Program-made: the position numbers and the translations under genes | The notes under the pieces: model-generated | Told to the model about the DNA's origin: nothing | Databases searched by the model: none | The model's input: only the letters and a program-made list of their open reading frames with translations | IMG/VR virus record: IMGVR_UViG_3300025759_000088 | Span: 1 to 64,000 of that record | Origin: a virus | Direction: 5' to 3' (one strand) | DNA length: 64,000 nucleotides | In this document: one piece after another, positions 47,067-56,286 of the stretch | Numbering within the stretch: position 1 is the first letter of the stretch | Layout: each line of letters starts with the position of its first letter

Positions 47067-48943
47067 TATCGTCTCCCATCAGGCCGCATATCAACACGCG
47101 GGCTACCCAGTTTCCACTTAGCACCTAGTGCCTCTGATTCGATACGCATTGCAAAAGATCTGCCTCGCGCCCGCAAATATAACTGCTCTGTAAACTTTTC
47201 TACCGGAGATTCAGATGTTCGTATAGCCGCAGATGCCGCCGTATTATCAAAACTAGCGCCGGGGAAGTTTCTGGCTTTGACAGTAAACGTGGCTTGCGGG
47301 CTACTCAAGTTTGTTGACCCGGTAAATGTCAGGTCAGGTATCACCTTGTTTATGTAAACAAAACGGTCCCCGTCTTCGATATCAATTGCAGCGGACTCAA
47401 TGAAAGAGTTCATCGCTGAACCATCGTCATCATATCCTAACTCATGGTTATACAAATAAGAGGATTCCGCAGCGATTGGATACTGCCGCACCCCACGGTC
47501 AAGCCAAGCACTTCTAGACATAGTGCCAAAGTACCAGACTTTTTCACCGTAATTATACACAACATACCGGTCATTATCATTGCTTGCCGCCGATGGGTAG
47601 AACCAAAATACCTCAGAAAACTCAGAGTTGACGCCCGCTACAACTTTAGCTGTCTGACTAAAGTTAAAGTCTAGGAACACTTTGTTCTTTACGGTGCATG
47701 GCAACTGTTGCGTCTGACCGGCATAAACGTAGAAATTGTCGATACCCATCCAGAAGACAACGTCTTCAGTAGCTACCGCTGCATTTGGACCCATGATCGT
47801 AATGTTGGATGCAAGCTGTTGCAGGCCAAAAGTAAACGGCGGGCCGATAAATCGCATAGAATTTAGCGCGGTATCTGTCCAGACAAGTATTTCTCGCTTT
47901 GTTTCAACAGCCTGTACAAAGGTAGAACCGGCACCAAGACGTATGTCACCGGCGGTGTTTGTGGCTGTAGGATACCAATCTATCGGGTCTTCTTGGGACG
48001 AAAAGCGGATCAACAATGGGTCTTGTGTGCCGTTTCCTTGCGCTGCGGTATTGCTTGAGTTCAGCCCGTCACAACCAAAGGCAATCACATGACGGTCTTG
48101 ATCAGATACCAAGATCTGTTTTGCAATCGTAGGCACACTTCGTTTTGTTCCAGAAATAGTGGACAGTTCAATCGCTCGTGTGGAGAGGTTGTTTGTTCTG
48201 TCCCAGTAAAAAATATTACTGTCTCTGGCGTTAATCAGTAGGTCTTCGCCAAAGTTATCGTGCGACCAAAGCCTGATTTCAGTTGTCGTTGTCAAACCGT
48301 TAGGCTCCGCAGAACCCCACGCGCCTCGACCCCACGTCCCTGCACCCCAACCGGTGCCGCCGACGACAGAATCAAGACCCACATTTATCTGATACGCTGC
48401 AACGGTGTTGCTGCCGCCGTTACCAGAATCTGATCCACTTGCAGTGGCACTTGCCGTAATTTTATAGGTGTTCGCATCTACGATTTGCGTGATCTGATGT
48501 TCAACATTAAGAACCGCAGCGGTGATGTTGCCCCCCAGAGATGCTGCGCTTGAAAAAGTAACAAAGTCATTCTCGACTGCGCCATGAGAGCTATCAGTTA
48601 CAGTGATGACGGCGCTGCCGTTGGTCGCAGCAAACGTCGCGTCACCTGCCCCTGTAGTAGAGCGAATAGGGGTGATGTCTGAAAACGCCTGACCTTCTTC
48701 AATGTAATATTTAAGGTGAGTGCCAACGCCCAAGTAATTAGAACCGTCAAGCGCGATCCAGTTGTGCAGCGCACGAGCAGAGCCAAGATATGTAGAAGAA
48801 CTATATTTTTCCCACCCGCCTATCTTTTCAGGATAGCCAAAGCGAAACCTGATCTTATCACAATCACGCCAACCACCTTCGTTGGAGTACGAGGTGATCT
48901 CTTGGTTTACACCGGGCTTAAATTGTAACTTTCTAAGCGGCAT
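47066..48943 (-). CDS. Tail nozzle/DNA-stabilisation protein (P22 gp10-like)
   Basis: A 625-aa beta-propeller-type protein. The start MPLRKLQFKPGVNQEITSYS, then GWRDCDKIRFRFGYPEKIGG, is the hallmark of the P22 gp10/phage-stabilise family, which forms the nozzle below the adaptor ring and seals the packaged DNA. Insert-rich middle (TDSSHGAVENDFVTFSSAAS). It is placed right before the fibre locus. In these phages fibres attach to this protein. Confidence 0.75.
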   Translation of the reverse strand: MPLRKLQFKPGVNQEITSYSNEGGWRDCDKIRFRFGYPEKIGGWEKYSSSTYLGSARALHNWIALDGSNYLGVGTHLKYYIEEGQAFSDITPIRSTTGAGDATFAATNGSAVITVTDSSHGAVENDFVTFSSAASLGGNITAAVLNVEHQITQIVDANTYKITASATASGSDSGNGGSNTVAAYQINVGLDSVVGGTGWGAGTWGRGAWGSAEPNGLTTTTEIRLWSHDNFGEDLLINARDSNIFYWDRTNNLSTRAIELSTISGTKRSVPTIAKQILVSDQDRHVIAFGCDGLNSSNTAAQGNGTQDPLLIRFSSQEDPIDWYPTATNTAGDIRLGAGSTFVQAVETKREILVWTDTALNSMRFIGPPFTFGLQQLASNITIMGPNAAVATEDVVFWMGIDNFYVYAGQTQQLPCTVKNKVFLDFNFSQTAKVVAGVNSEFSEVFWFYPSAASNDNDRYVVYNYGEKVWYFGTMSRSAWLDRGVRQYPIAAESSYLYNHELGYDDDGSAMNSFIESAAIDIEDGDRFVYINKVIPDLTFTGSTNLSSPQATFTVKARNFPGASFDNTAASAAIRTSESPVEKFTEQLYLRARGRSFAMRIESEALGAKWKLGSPRVDMRPDGRR

Positions 48944-49995
48944 TAGTTATCGGTCCCTGAAAAACCAGAAGTATCGAAGTTTCCCTCGCGACGAGTCCCG
49001 TTAGCATCTTGCAGAACAGAACTTCTTTGACTGTTACTGGTGGTCAATGTGGTCTGAGTATGACCGGGTTGAATGTACCTGTTATTAGCCACATCCATAT
49101 TAGTGGGCTTGTTATTGGACCCAAACCAATAATACATGGTCCCACTAACCACTTTTTTACCGATGCCAATATCTCTAACGTCTCTGCTATATGCACCGAC
49201 TTGACTGTTTTGATCTAAAGAACTTGTGTTCGTGTAATCAAAGCTGCTGCCAGAAAGAGGGAACATAGAGGAAATATCTAAACTACCCGCACCCGCATTG
49301 GAATAGTCCATTTCGTTATATGTCCATGACAACGTAAAGGTGTTGCCGCTACGAGTTAACTTTGAATTAAACCCACTACCTCCGTAATCAGAATGATGAA
49401 TGTCGCTGCCGGATGCCCCGCCAAATCCTCCAAGGTAGTTTATCTGAACTGACCCATCGCTTTGCAAAGCAGAAACAAACTCTGCACGAGTGCCTGCGGT
49501 AAATGTGCCGTTTCCAGTCACAACAATAGTTGTAGAGGTGTTGTTGTCCACGCCCTTTGACCCAACCGCATTAATGGTGCCGTTGTTGATAAGCTCCAAG
49601 TCACCACCGCCGTTAGATGGGTAGTCTAATGCTGAATCAAGCACTGCGCTCACACTGAGCGTAACACCGTTGTTGACGGTGACACGCTTTTTGTAGTTTC
49701 CCGCATAATCGTCGCCAAACACTGTGGCCGCACTTTGATCCGTCTGACTAGAAGAATAAACATACGCAAACGCACGTTCAGAACCGTAAAAGTTACTAAG
49801 GGTAATTGCGCCCGAAGCAGGGATGTTTGGTGCTAAATCTGTGCCACTGTTGTTAGAGGCTTTTGATCGAACAATGGCATTGCCCCCGGCGGAGCCTTTA
49901 TACAGACTTTGCAAATCAATAGAGCTATTACCGCCTACAAATTCAGCGCGGATATCATTAAGAGATATAGCTCCAGAACTTGGCAATGCGCTCAT
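48943..49995 (-). CDS. Tail fibre/appendage protein, 350 aa
   Basis: Starts MSALPSSGAISLNDIRAEF, with the related SGAITLSNFYGSERAF about 60 residues on. This LPSSGxISL module recurs at the start of fibre-type proteins in many marine phages. The rest is Ser/Asn/Gly/Thr-rich beta structure, including a lectin-like TLSWTYNEMDYSNAGAGSLD. First gene of the fibre locus after the nozzle. Host binding is inferred. Confidence 0.55.
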   Translation of the reverse strand: MSALPSSGAISLNDIRAEFVGGNSSIDLQSLYKGSAGGNAIVRSKASNNSGTDLAPNIPASGAITLSNFYGSERAFAYVYSSSQTDQSAATVFGDDYAGNYKKRVTVNNGVTLSVSAVLDSALDYPSNGGGDLELINNGTINAVGSKGVDNNTSTTIVVTGNGTFTAGTRAEFVSALQSDGSVQINYLGGFGGASGSDIHHSDYGGSGFNSKLTRSGNTFTLSWTYNEMDYSNAGAGSLDISSMFPLSGSSFDYTNTSSLDQNSQVGAYSRDVRDIGIGKKVVSGTMYYWFGSNNKPTNMDVANNRYIQPGHTQTTLTTSNSQRSSVLQDANGTRREGNFDTSGFSGTDN

Positions 49996-50738
49996 TAGAT
50001 AGATCCATATGCTGTCACGTTTCCGGTTACCTTTAAGTTTCCGCTTGTATCAAGCTCCATCTTTGCAGTGCCGGAGTAGCTGATAATCAACTTGTTTGAC
50101 GAAACAGTAAACGTCCAGTCGTTAGATGAGTTGTCTAGAGTAAACTGGCCGCCCTGAACGGTGCCCGTGCTTGTGATGTTAGCCGAACCTGTACCAATCG
50201 CACCTGATGAAACCGCCCCAGTTACAGTAAGTGTACCGGTGGTATTGATGTTTCCAGTGCCAGTAATATTGTTGGAATTAAGATCAAGGTTGCCACCTAG
50301 TTGTGGAGAACTGTCCTCTACAACCTCACTAGGAAGAACCCTAACCTGTGCGCCAGCACCCGCACCATCAGCATAAATCCACTTGGAAGTAGAAGCCGGA
50401 ATAGTAACATTCCCGCCGGAACCCTGCGTAAATACAACACTTTGGTTTGTAGTGTTGTTTGCCAAATACATTTTGCTTTGGTCGTTAGGGCTGATTGTGA
50501 TTGTGTTTGTGCCAGAGGGGGATCCGGCAAGTATTAAAACCTTGTAGTGACCATCTGACAAAGAACCATCTGACGTGCTTAACGTAGTGGTTGTGCCTGT
50601 CAGCGTAAGTGTGCCGACGCCGTTAAGCACACGGTCAATAATGTCAAAGTTTGTGTTTGTGGTTGCGCCCCAAGTACCTGACTGTTCTCCGGTGCCGGGT
50701 TTTTCAATGCCACTGTTTACTGTATATGTGGAAGCCAT
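49995..50738 (-). CDS. Tail fibre-type protein, 247 aa
   Basis: Begins MASTYTVNSGIEKPGTGEQS, a module typical of marine phage fibre proteins, followed by WGATTNTNFDIIDRVLNGVG and Thr/Asn-rich repeats with NGNIxTTGTLTVTGAV-like beta-helix units (NINTTGTLTVTGAVSSGAIG). The end (KMELDTSGNLKVTGNVTAYG) resembles fibre parts before a receptor-binding tip. Confidence 0.6.
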   Translation of the reverse strand: MASTYTVNSGIEKPGTGEQSGTWGATTNTNFDIIDRVLNGVGTLTLTGTTTTLSTSDGSLSDGHYKVLILAGSPSGTNTITISPNDQSKMYLANNTTNQSVVFTQGSGGNVTIPASTSKWIYADGAGAGAQVRVLPSEVVEDSSPQLGGNLDLNSNNITGTGNINTTGTLTVTGAVSSGAIGTGSANITSTGTVQGGQFTLDNSSNDWTFTVSSNKLIISYSGTAKMELDTSGNLKVTGNVTAYGSI

Positions 50739-51452
50739 TTAAACCACCGTTTCTGTCCATGTATCTGTTGTACCACCTGTAGAGATTTCTGTCCACGAGT
50801 CGCCGCTGTGTGTGATTGCTGCCCAATTCGGCGAACCGTCAGGATCTATACGCTCCCACAACAGCCCGCCGTCCGTGGTCATCACAAAAACAGCGATAAT
50901 TTCTGCGGCACCGCTAAGAATAAGATTAGCCGTCGTCGTCTGATCAAACGCAAAGTCCATTGTGGCGCTGTCGGTTCTAACTCTGATGCCGACAGTCGTC
51001 TGATCAAACTGTGTGTTGATGTTTATAAGGCCGTGAGCGATCAGGCTTGCTGTGCTGACCTGTGTAAAGTTGAACGATTGCTCTGATATGCCGCTGACAA
51101 CTGTTATGCCCGCACTACTTTGCGTAAAGTTGGCGTCAAGCGTAGACACACCAGAGCCAATAAATATACCGGCGGCGCTTTGCGTAAAGTCAAAGATGGA
51201 GCTTGCTGCTCCTGTTTGTATCCGTGTCCCTGTTGATGTTTGGGTAAAGTTGAATGACTTCACAACATCTGCGCTGGCGATCATTACCGCGTCAGTGTCT
51301 TGGGTAAAGTTAGCAGAGGCTTCCATGATGCCAGTCAACAGACCGGCGGCTGCGCTCACCTTGCTGAAGGTGCCGATCATACTGGAACTGCCGAAAGACA
51401 GGATACCCTGTGCGGCTATCGCCCTTTCAGATAATGCCAGTTCGCCGAACAT
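50739..51452 (-). CDS. Repeat protein with eight FNFTQ-type units, 237 aa
   Basis: After a 40-residue start, seven or eight units of 20-22 residues follow, each with an F/N-F-T-Q or F-D-Q core and a Gly-rich turn (FNFTQTSTGTRIQTGAASSI; FDFTQSAAGIFIGSGVSTLD). A regular length with a fixed aromatic position indicates a beta-solenoid or ladder. It probably makes a rod segment of the tail appendage. The tail end has WERIDPDGSPNWAAITHSGD. Confidence 0.6.
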   Translation of the reverse strand: MFGELALSERAIAAQGILSFGSSSMIGTFSKVSAAAGLLTGIMEASANFTQDTDAVMIASADVVKSFNFTQTSTGTRIQTGAASSIFDFTQSAAGIFIGSGVSTLDANFTQSSAGITVVSGISEQSFNFTQVSTASLIAHGLININTQFDQTTVGIRVRTDSATMDFAFDQTTTANLILSGAAEIIAVFVMTTDGGLLWERIDPDGSPNWAAITHSGDSWTEISTGGTTDTWTETVV

Positions 51453-51631
51453 CAGTCGGCGTCCGCGATGGTCAGTGTACCGGCGGCGACCTGTCGCATG
51501 ATTTCGTCGTAGTGGCGGTTGCCGGGGGCAAGAGGTACAGAAATTGTTTCGCCGTCGATAACCGCATCAATGTGGTCATTGATATTGTTATGAAGAACAT
51601 ACTTTGCAGAAGTGACATTTATTTCATTCAT
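51452..51631 (-). CDS. Small protein with amide-type motif, 59 aa
   Basis: The start at 51631 has GCGGAG seven bases upstream; earlier starts lie in the fibre gene. MNEINVTSAKYVLHNNINDH, then IDAVIDGETISVPLAPGNRH, then a helix (YDEIMRQVAAGTLTIADAD). This is a common short phage protein near fibres, possibly an assembly helper. Function unknown. Confidence 0.45.
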   Translation of the reverse strand: MNEINVTSAKYVLHNNINDHIDAVIDGETISVPLAPGNRHYDEIMRQVAAGTLTIADAD

Positions 51632-51632
51632 A

Positions 51633-52751
51633 TTATAACTCCGCATCCACTTTAATACTGTTTGTTTGTATGCTGTATACTTGTGAAGCAGCATTAGAGG
51701 TTAGACCTCCATAACTACTACCCACAATACTACAGCTATGTCTGTTAATAGCAGATGCTGTGTTACTACCGGTGGTGCTTGGATAGTTGTTATTAGCAGC
51801 TATGAAAGTAATGTTGTTTGAACTTTGTCCTGCTGTTGGCAGAGTCACTGATGGAGCAGCCCTCATTTCTTTTAAAAATGGAAATGCAGCATAAGCATTA
51901 TTGGCATTGTATGTTGCTCCCATCGCTATTACAGATGTATTAACGTAATCAAATTGTTGATAATACCTCTGGCACCTAGCTAATTCATCGCCAAACGACC
52001 GATGCTCGAAATCCGTCGCTGAGGAGCCGACCTCAAGCTGGATGCCGGTGATTTCCATAAAGTTGCTAGTTGATGCAAACAGACTGCCTACACCCGCTGC
52101 ACGATTGGCATTGTTTGCAGCCGCCCAGTCTGTACTAAGGGTGCCGCCGGAATAAGTAGAGCCAGCGTGTAGCCAAAAGTTTATCGTCAATTCAGCACTG
52201 TTGTCGTTGTCTATCTGCATATTGCTTGCAGACGCTGGCACAGAAAACTCAAACCGCTGCCAAGATGAAGAAGTTGTGAAAAGTTTAGCAACCTGACGAT
52301 TTGTGCCATTGGATGTACGAGCCTCAACGCTAAACGCACGACTCTCGTTGGCTTTTGCATAAAAAGAAATAGTAAACGCTTTAGTTGAGGTCGATGTTTC
52401 CATCAGACTTTGTACGTCTTGACCTTCAAAAACATATTGAACAAGCATAGCTTCACTTGCGGCGATGCTAGTGTCGGCTGTTGTACATTGGAATTTAACA
52501 GCATTAGAAAACCCAGCAAGGTCTGTGACATCTGATTGTGTCATTGTAAACCGCCCCGCTGTAGCGGTAGAACCCTTCGCCACTTTTATTCTGTCTACGG
52601 TGTGATAAGCATTTGACCCTGCACCTAAGTCTGTTGCTGACGTAGCCCTCTGCGCCACCTGCATCGCACCGTTGATGACAAGGTTCCTGCCTGTAATGCC
52701 ACCGGCATCAGCCGAACCGGCGAGGTCTGCAAATTCACGCGCTCTACTCAT
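51633..52751 (-). CDS. Tail fibre protein with carbohydrate-binding-like domain, 372 aa
   Basis: The start at 52751 has GGAG six bases upstream. N-terminal module (ITGRNLVINGAMQVAQRATS) and the marine fibre signature EITGIQLEVGSSATDFEHRS, then FGDELARCQRYYQ. The middle (KAFTISFYAKANESRAFSVE) resembles a CBM/lectin jelly roll. The C-terminus is variable, likely the receptor-binding part. Followed by the tail-assembly-type helper. Confidence 0.65.
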   Translation of the reverse strand: MSRAREFADLAGSADAGGITGRNLVINGAMQVAQRATSATDLGAGSNAYHTVDRIKVAKGSTATAGRFTMTQSDVTDLAGFSNAVKFQCTTADTSIAASEAMLVQYVFEGQDVQSLMETSTSTKAFTISFYAKANESRAFSVEARTSNGTNRQVAKLFTTSSSWQRFEFSVPASASNMQIDNDNSAELTINFWLHAGSTYSGGTLSTDWAAANNANRAAGVGSLFASTSNFMEITGIQLEVGSSATDFEHRSFGDELARCQRYYQQFDYVNTSVIAMGATYNANNAYAAFPFLKEMRAAPSVTLPTAGQSSNNITFIAANNNYPSTTGSNTASAINRHSCSIVGSSYGGLTSNAASQVYSIQTNSIKVDAEL

Positions 52752-52754
52752 CAC

Positions 52755-53144
52755 TTACTCCGGTTTTGTCGGCCACGTTACATCGTCAAGGCTGGTCGCG
52801 CTGTCGGTGATGTCACGCAGCGCCTGACGATACGCTGTGCGCTCCGTACTCATGGTCAGATCCGAAGAGGCCCACCAGTCTGTCTCGGCGATACGGCGGT
52901 CACGCTCGGCACGAAGCAGCTTCATAGGCTCGGCGGCATCAAGCTCTGCCTTCTTTGCAGATACCGTGGTCCACGATACACCCCAGTTATGTGGGTTGCT
53001 GGACTCGACAGCACTGCCATTGTCGTCCTCGCCAATAATCCGGCGAAACATGGCATTGAACTCATCCTCTGTGGTCGGTTCACCACGAAGCACCCACTGT
53101 TCGTCAGGGATTAGAGCTACGATTGCGTCTGCTACTGTTGCCAT
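52755..53144 (-). CDS. Tail fibre assembly chaperone-like protein, 129 aa
   Basis: The C-terminal 55 residues match the phage tail assembly chaperone pattern: LLRAERDRRIAETDWWASSD, TMSTERTAYRQALRDIT, WPTKPE. Such proteins help fibres fold or trimerise and are not in the mature virion. The N-terminal half is a different, shorter domain (VADAIVALIPDEQWVLRGEP). It sits between fibre genes, fitting the role. Confidence 0.7.
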   Translation of the reverse strand: MATVADAIVALIPDEQWVLRGEPTTEDEFNAMFRRIIGEDDNGSAVESSNPHNWGVSWTTVSAKKAELDAAEPMKLLRAERDRRIAETDWWASSDLTMSTERTAYRQALRDITDSATSLDDVTWPTKPE

Positions 53145-53146
53145 GT

Positions 53147-53656
53147 CTAACCCATCAGTATCCCAGAAAAGTGGTTGTGGTCGCCGCCATAGTAATAAAG
53201 GCTTCCATTATCAGACGACATAAAAGCTGTATCATTAACTCTTAAATGACATATAACAGAGTAACTTGTTGTTCCTCCAGCTTGAGCGCCGGTATCATTT
53301 CCAGCAATTGGTCTAAATCCACTGGGGTGATTGCTTGAGTTGTTTACAAAAAGACAAGGTCTTGAACCACTCCCTGTGTTGTTCGTTAAAGAAGACCAAG
53401 TGAACAAATAAAACCCTTCAACGGGCGCGGTAAATTTGTATGTTGAAGTTGAGTAGTGACCGCCCACATTCTTGTATGCGGTGTTCGCCGGAAAGGGACT
53501 ACCAGAAGAAACAGACAAATAATTACTATTACCTGTAGCAGCCGCCATAAATGCTGGTCTCGCCGGGGTCAACACTCGGCCAGACGAGTCGATGGTCAGC
53601 GCACTGTTCCCGTTAGTCGGGTCTTGGATTTCGGAGACCTTCAGTATGCTGCTCAT
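53147..53656 (-). CDS. Tail appendage protein with C1q/TNF-like domain, 169 aa
   Basis: A short N-terminal anchor (SSILKVSEIQDPTNGNSALT) and a jelly-roll end with the C1q-type core YKFTAPVEGFYLFTWSSLT and FSGILMG. C1q domains form compact trimers and serve as receptor-binding tips in many phages. A paralogue lies at 54142-54627. Confidence 0.6.
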   Translation of the reverse strand: MSSILKVSEIQDPTNGNSALTIDSSGRVLTPARPAFMAAATGNSNYLSVSSGSPFPANTAYKNVGGHYSTSTYKFTAPVEGFYLFTWSSLTNNTGSGSRPCLFVNNSSNHPSGFRPIAGNDTGAQAGGTTSYSVICHLRVNDTAFMSSDNGSLYYYGGDHNHFSGILMG

Positions 53657-54138
53657 TGGGCAATCTCCATCGCGGTCACATAGCTTGTTGAACCCGCAGC
53701 GCCGTTTACCTGTGCGTTAGTCCCATTGTACTTCGAAACTTGGATTTTGATTGTGACTGCTGACGTTGAAGCTGCCGTAACGTAAACTTGTCTGGACATG
53801 CGGATATAAAAGGTCTGGTCAACCACTGAATGCAAAAAGTCTATGGCGTTGGTCTGTGGATCAATATTACTGCCGTTGTAGTTTATAAGAGCTTGTCCGC
53901 TTGGTCGCTCTCCGCCGCCGCCTGTAAACTGAAAAGATGTGTCAGCCATAATCAGAATTTTATTGGTGGCGCTCGTGGGCGTGATAGTGAAGCTACTACC
54001 GCCAGCGTCTACAAACCCACCTGTCGTAGTTGTGTTTGTTGTGTAGCTGTGGTTCACAACCTGCACCACATGCCCCGGTATCTGCACCCCGTTGCCGCTG
54101 GTCTTCTCGTTGATGGTGTCTACGAATAGTGTACTCAT
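53653..54138 (-). CDS. Tail appendage protein, 161 aa
   Basis: Anchor-like start (MSTLFVDTINEKTSGNGVQI) and a beta domain with FTITPTSATNKILIMADTSF, VTIKIQVSKYN and YVTAMEIAQ, a jelly-roll pattern common to small marine phage appendages. It has the same layout as the C1q-like proteins on either side, so it is a third member of a paralogous trio. Confidence 0.55.
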   Translation of the reverse strand: MSTLFVDTINEKTSGNGVQIPGHVVQVVNHSYTTNTTTTGGFVDAGGSSFTITPTSATNKILIMADTSFQFTGGGGERPSGQALINYNGSNIDPQTNAIDFLHSVVDQTFYIRMSRQVYVTAASTSAVTIKIQVSKYNGTNAQVNGAAGSTSYVTAMEIAQ

Positions 54139-54141
54139 GTC

Positions 54142-54627
54142 TTAACCCGCCAAATGTCCGCTAAAATATGAATACCCGGAGTTTGTGTGATGCGAAGTGC
54201 TACCAGTAGACACATAAACTTCATGTCCTGAATCACAATACAATGTCCAACTTCCCGATATGCCCAGATAGTTTTGCGCGTTCGTGTAGTTGCATCTACT
54301 ACCAGCGACAACGACATCGTTTTGATAAAGAGTAAAACTTAATTCATTCGTGCCTTCTGTATACACTTGATTGCTGAACACATAAACGCCATCTACCGGC
54401 GCGGTAAATTTGTATGTTGTCGTTGAAAAATGCGCGCCCTGATTAAAGCATCCGGTGCTGGTCACATCATTATATTTAATAATTCCAGTTTGACTATATT
54501 GGGTAGCGGCACGAGCAAAAAATGCTGGACGCTGCGGCATGATTACATAGCCGGAGGAGGCTACAGTCAGCCCATCCGTCGTGCTGCCTGTCGCCCTAAT
54601 CTTGTCTACATTTATTATCGAAGCCAT
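54142..54627 (-). CDS. Tail appendage protein with C1q/TNF-like domain, 161 aa
   Basis: Same plan as 53147-53656: an anchor (MASIINVDKIRATGSTTDGL) and a C1q-type domain (YKFTAPVDGVYVFSNQVYTE; YSYFSGHLAG). Two C1q-like proteins in one locus suggest alternative receptor-binding tips or recent duplication with divergence. Confidence 0.6.
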   Translation of the reverse strand: MASIINVDKIRATGSTTDGLTVASSGYVIMPQRPAFFARAATQYSQTGIIKYNDVTSTGCFNQGAHFSTTTYKFTAPVDGVYVFSNQVYTEGTNELSFTLYQNDVVVAGSRCNYTNAQNYLGISGSWTLYCDSGHEVYVSTGSTSHHTNSGYSYFSGHLAG

Positions 54628-54634
54628 ACGCGCC

Positions 54635-55369
54635 TCACAGAATTGTCAGACTGCCACCGCTGGCAACCGTTATTGTTACGCCATCAGCAATCGTCAGAGG
54701 ACCGATGCCAAGGGCATTCTTTGTGGCGGCTATGGTGGTGTCCTCGCTGACCGTCTTGTCGTTGGTGCGGAACGCCGCCGTGTCCACTAGGGTGTTCGTT
54801 GTCTGGAAGGACGGTGCGGTAATCTCACCGCTGAACGTGCCGCCAGACGCTTTGGATACTGTATCAGTAACAGTGAAAGCACGATAGGCGCGTATTACCA
54901 ACTCATCATTAGTCGCGGCCCCGGTGCCAAGTGTGATTGTATTGCCGTTGCTTGCTGTGAAGTCTGAACTGTCCAGATGCACCCCGTTAAGGTAAACATC
55001 GACATCATCACCACTAAAAGCCAGTATCGCACCATTTGCATCTGCCCCCGTAAATGCCGTCTGGTTGTTGGTAGCTACATACTTGAACAACTGCATCGCG
55101 TAGCTGGTTGGCTGGTCAACAGCGCGACCAAAGAAGCGCACAGTGATTACATCGCCGTTAGCAGGGGCGGCAGAGAATGTCAGGGTGTTGCCCTGCGCCG
55201 TATACGCCTTGCTGGTTCCCGGCTCCTGCACGACGTTACCAATGGTGACAAGCAAAGCCTCTCCAGACACGACGCTTTGCGCCAGCGTGAAGGCCGTCGC
55301 ACTACCTGTCCCAGTAAAGGTCTGAAAGGTGATGTCACCTATATTTGGATCTACGCCTATGTAGGCCAC
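54635..55369 (-). CDS. Tail fibre-type protein, 244 aa
   Basis: The N-terminal module (FTGTGSATAFTLAQSVVSGE, later EPGTSKAYTAQGNTLTFSAAP) is shared with 56615-57781 and is common at the start of marine phage fibres. A second similar beta module follows (NNQTAFTGADANGAILAFSG). C-terminal KNALGIGPLTIADGVTITVA is a tip-like beta strand. The conserved hairpin element lies just upstream. Confidence 0.6.
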   Translation of the reverse strand: MAYIGVDPNIGDITFQTFTGTGSATAFTLAQSVVSGEALLVTIGNVVQEPGTSKAYTAQGNTLTFSAAPANGDVITVRFFGRAVDQPTSYAMQLFKYVATNNQTAFTGADANGAILAFSGDDVDVYLNGVHLDSSDFTASNGNTITLGTGAATNDELVIRAYRAFTVTDTVSKASGGTFSGEITAPSFQTTNTLVDTAAFRTNDKTVSEDTTIAATKNALGIGPLTIADGVTITVASGGSLTIL

Positions 55370-55417
55370 ATTTTATCTCCTATGGTTAAACTGTCCGACC
55401 CTCACCATCCGGTGGGG
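55370..55417 (-). other. Conserved RNA hairpin element, copy 1
   Basis: Between the stop at 55418 and the start at 55369. In the transcript, CCC-CACC pairs with GGTG-A-GGG around GGAT (55399-55417), with a bulged A, followed by TCGGACAG and a GGAGA ribosome site. It is nearly the same as 56566-56614, where one pair has changed on both sides (C-G to T-A). Confidence 0.6.
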
Positions 55418-56275
55418 TTATCCTGTTATGTAAGTAGCGTTAAAAAGTAGGTAACGGTTAGTTCCGGGACTATGCTGCAAGGGATACCAAGCATCGTTAG
55501 AACGATTTGCGTAGAAATACCATTCTGTGGCCCCATCACCTAGTCTGGCGAATAATCCACTACTCGCAGAATCCCAAGTAGCCGCGCTGTAACTAGCAAC
55601 ACTCCCACTAACTTGTCGCACTGTTCCGCTGGGGTCAGAGGCTGCAAAGGGCATTCCAAAAACGCTAATCTGTCCAGCGTAGTTTGGAGAGCCAGTGGTG
55701 GTCACGTTATTAAATTCAAAGCTAACAGTGACCTTGTTGCCAACTTTTGTATATTGACCTGTAGTTTGCAGTCGTGATGAAGGGTGATTAGAGCCGCCAT
55801 TCAGCGTTGCGGTGAACGTGCCTTCCTCATAATCATTCAGAGCATTCGCCGCCGCCGTGTCGCCGTTGAAGGTGAGGCCACCGCTCGACTTCATTCTAGC
55901 GATTTCTGCTGATGTAGACCCTGCATTTCTGGCCCGAAAAACTAGATCGCCATTGAAAGCCGACTGAAACTCATTTGCCACTAGCCAGCCCGCTGCCTGA
56001 TTGCTGCGAGTTTCAATCCGCAGCCCAGAGTAAGTGGCGCTGTCATTAGTATTCATAATCACCAAGCCAAGATTGTTATCATCTTGCTGGACTAAATAAT
56101 TCGTTGGGATGCTGCCGGTGCCACTTGGGTGGGTGTGCAGAAGGCACCGCGCATTTGAGGTTGCAGGGGTGGCTATACCAACTCTTTCAGAGCTATCAAT
56201 CGTGATGGCAGTGGCATCTGAGTTATCATCAATGCCAGTGTTTAAACTGTCTCTTACGATTTTACTCAGTGCCAT
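55418..56275 (-). CDS. Tail fibre-type protein, 285 aa
   Basis: Starts MALSKIVRDSLNTGIDDNSD with SSERVGIATPATSNARCLLH, a fibre N-terminus in marine phages. The C-terminal half (DYEEGTFTATLNGGSNHPSS, YTKVGNKVTVSFEFNNV) is the distal receptor-type domain also seen in 56615-57781 (DYEEGTFTPAYTEG, YTKVGRLVYFQISI). It ends directly at the conserved hairpin. Confidence 0.6.
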   Translation of the reverse strand: MALSKIVRDSLNTGIDDNSDATAITIDSSERVGIATPATSNARCLLHTHPSGTGSIPTNYLVQQDDNNLGLVIMNTNDSATYSGLRIETRSNQAAGWLVANEFQSAFNGDLVFRARNAGSTSAEIARMKSSGGLTFNGDTAAANALNDYEEGTFTATLNGGSNHPSSRLQTTGQYTKVGNKVTVSFEFNNVTTTGSPNYAGQISVFGMPFAASDPSGTVRQVSGSVASYSAATWDSASSGLFARLGDGATEWYFYANRSNDAWYPLQHSPGTNRYLLFNATYITG

Positions 56276-56286
56276 TACCTAGCTCC

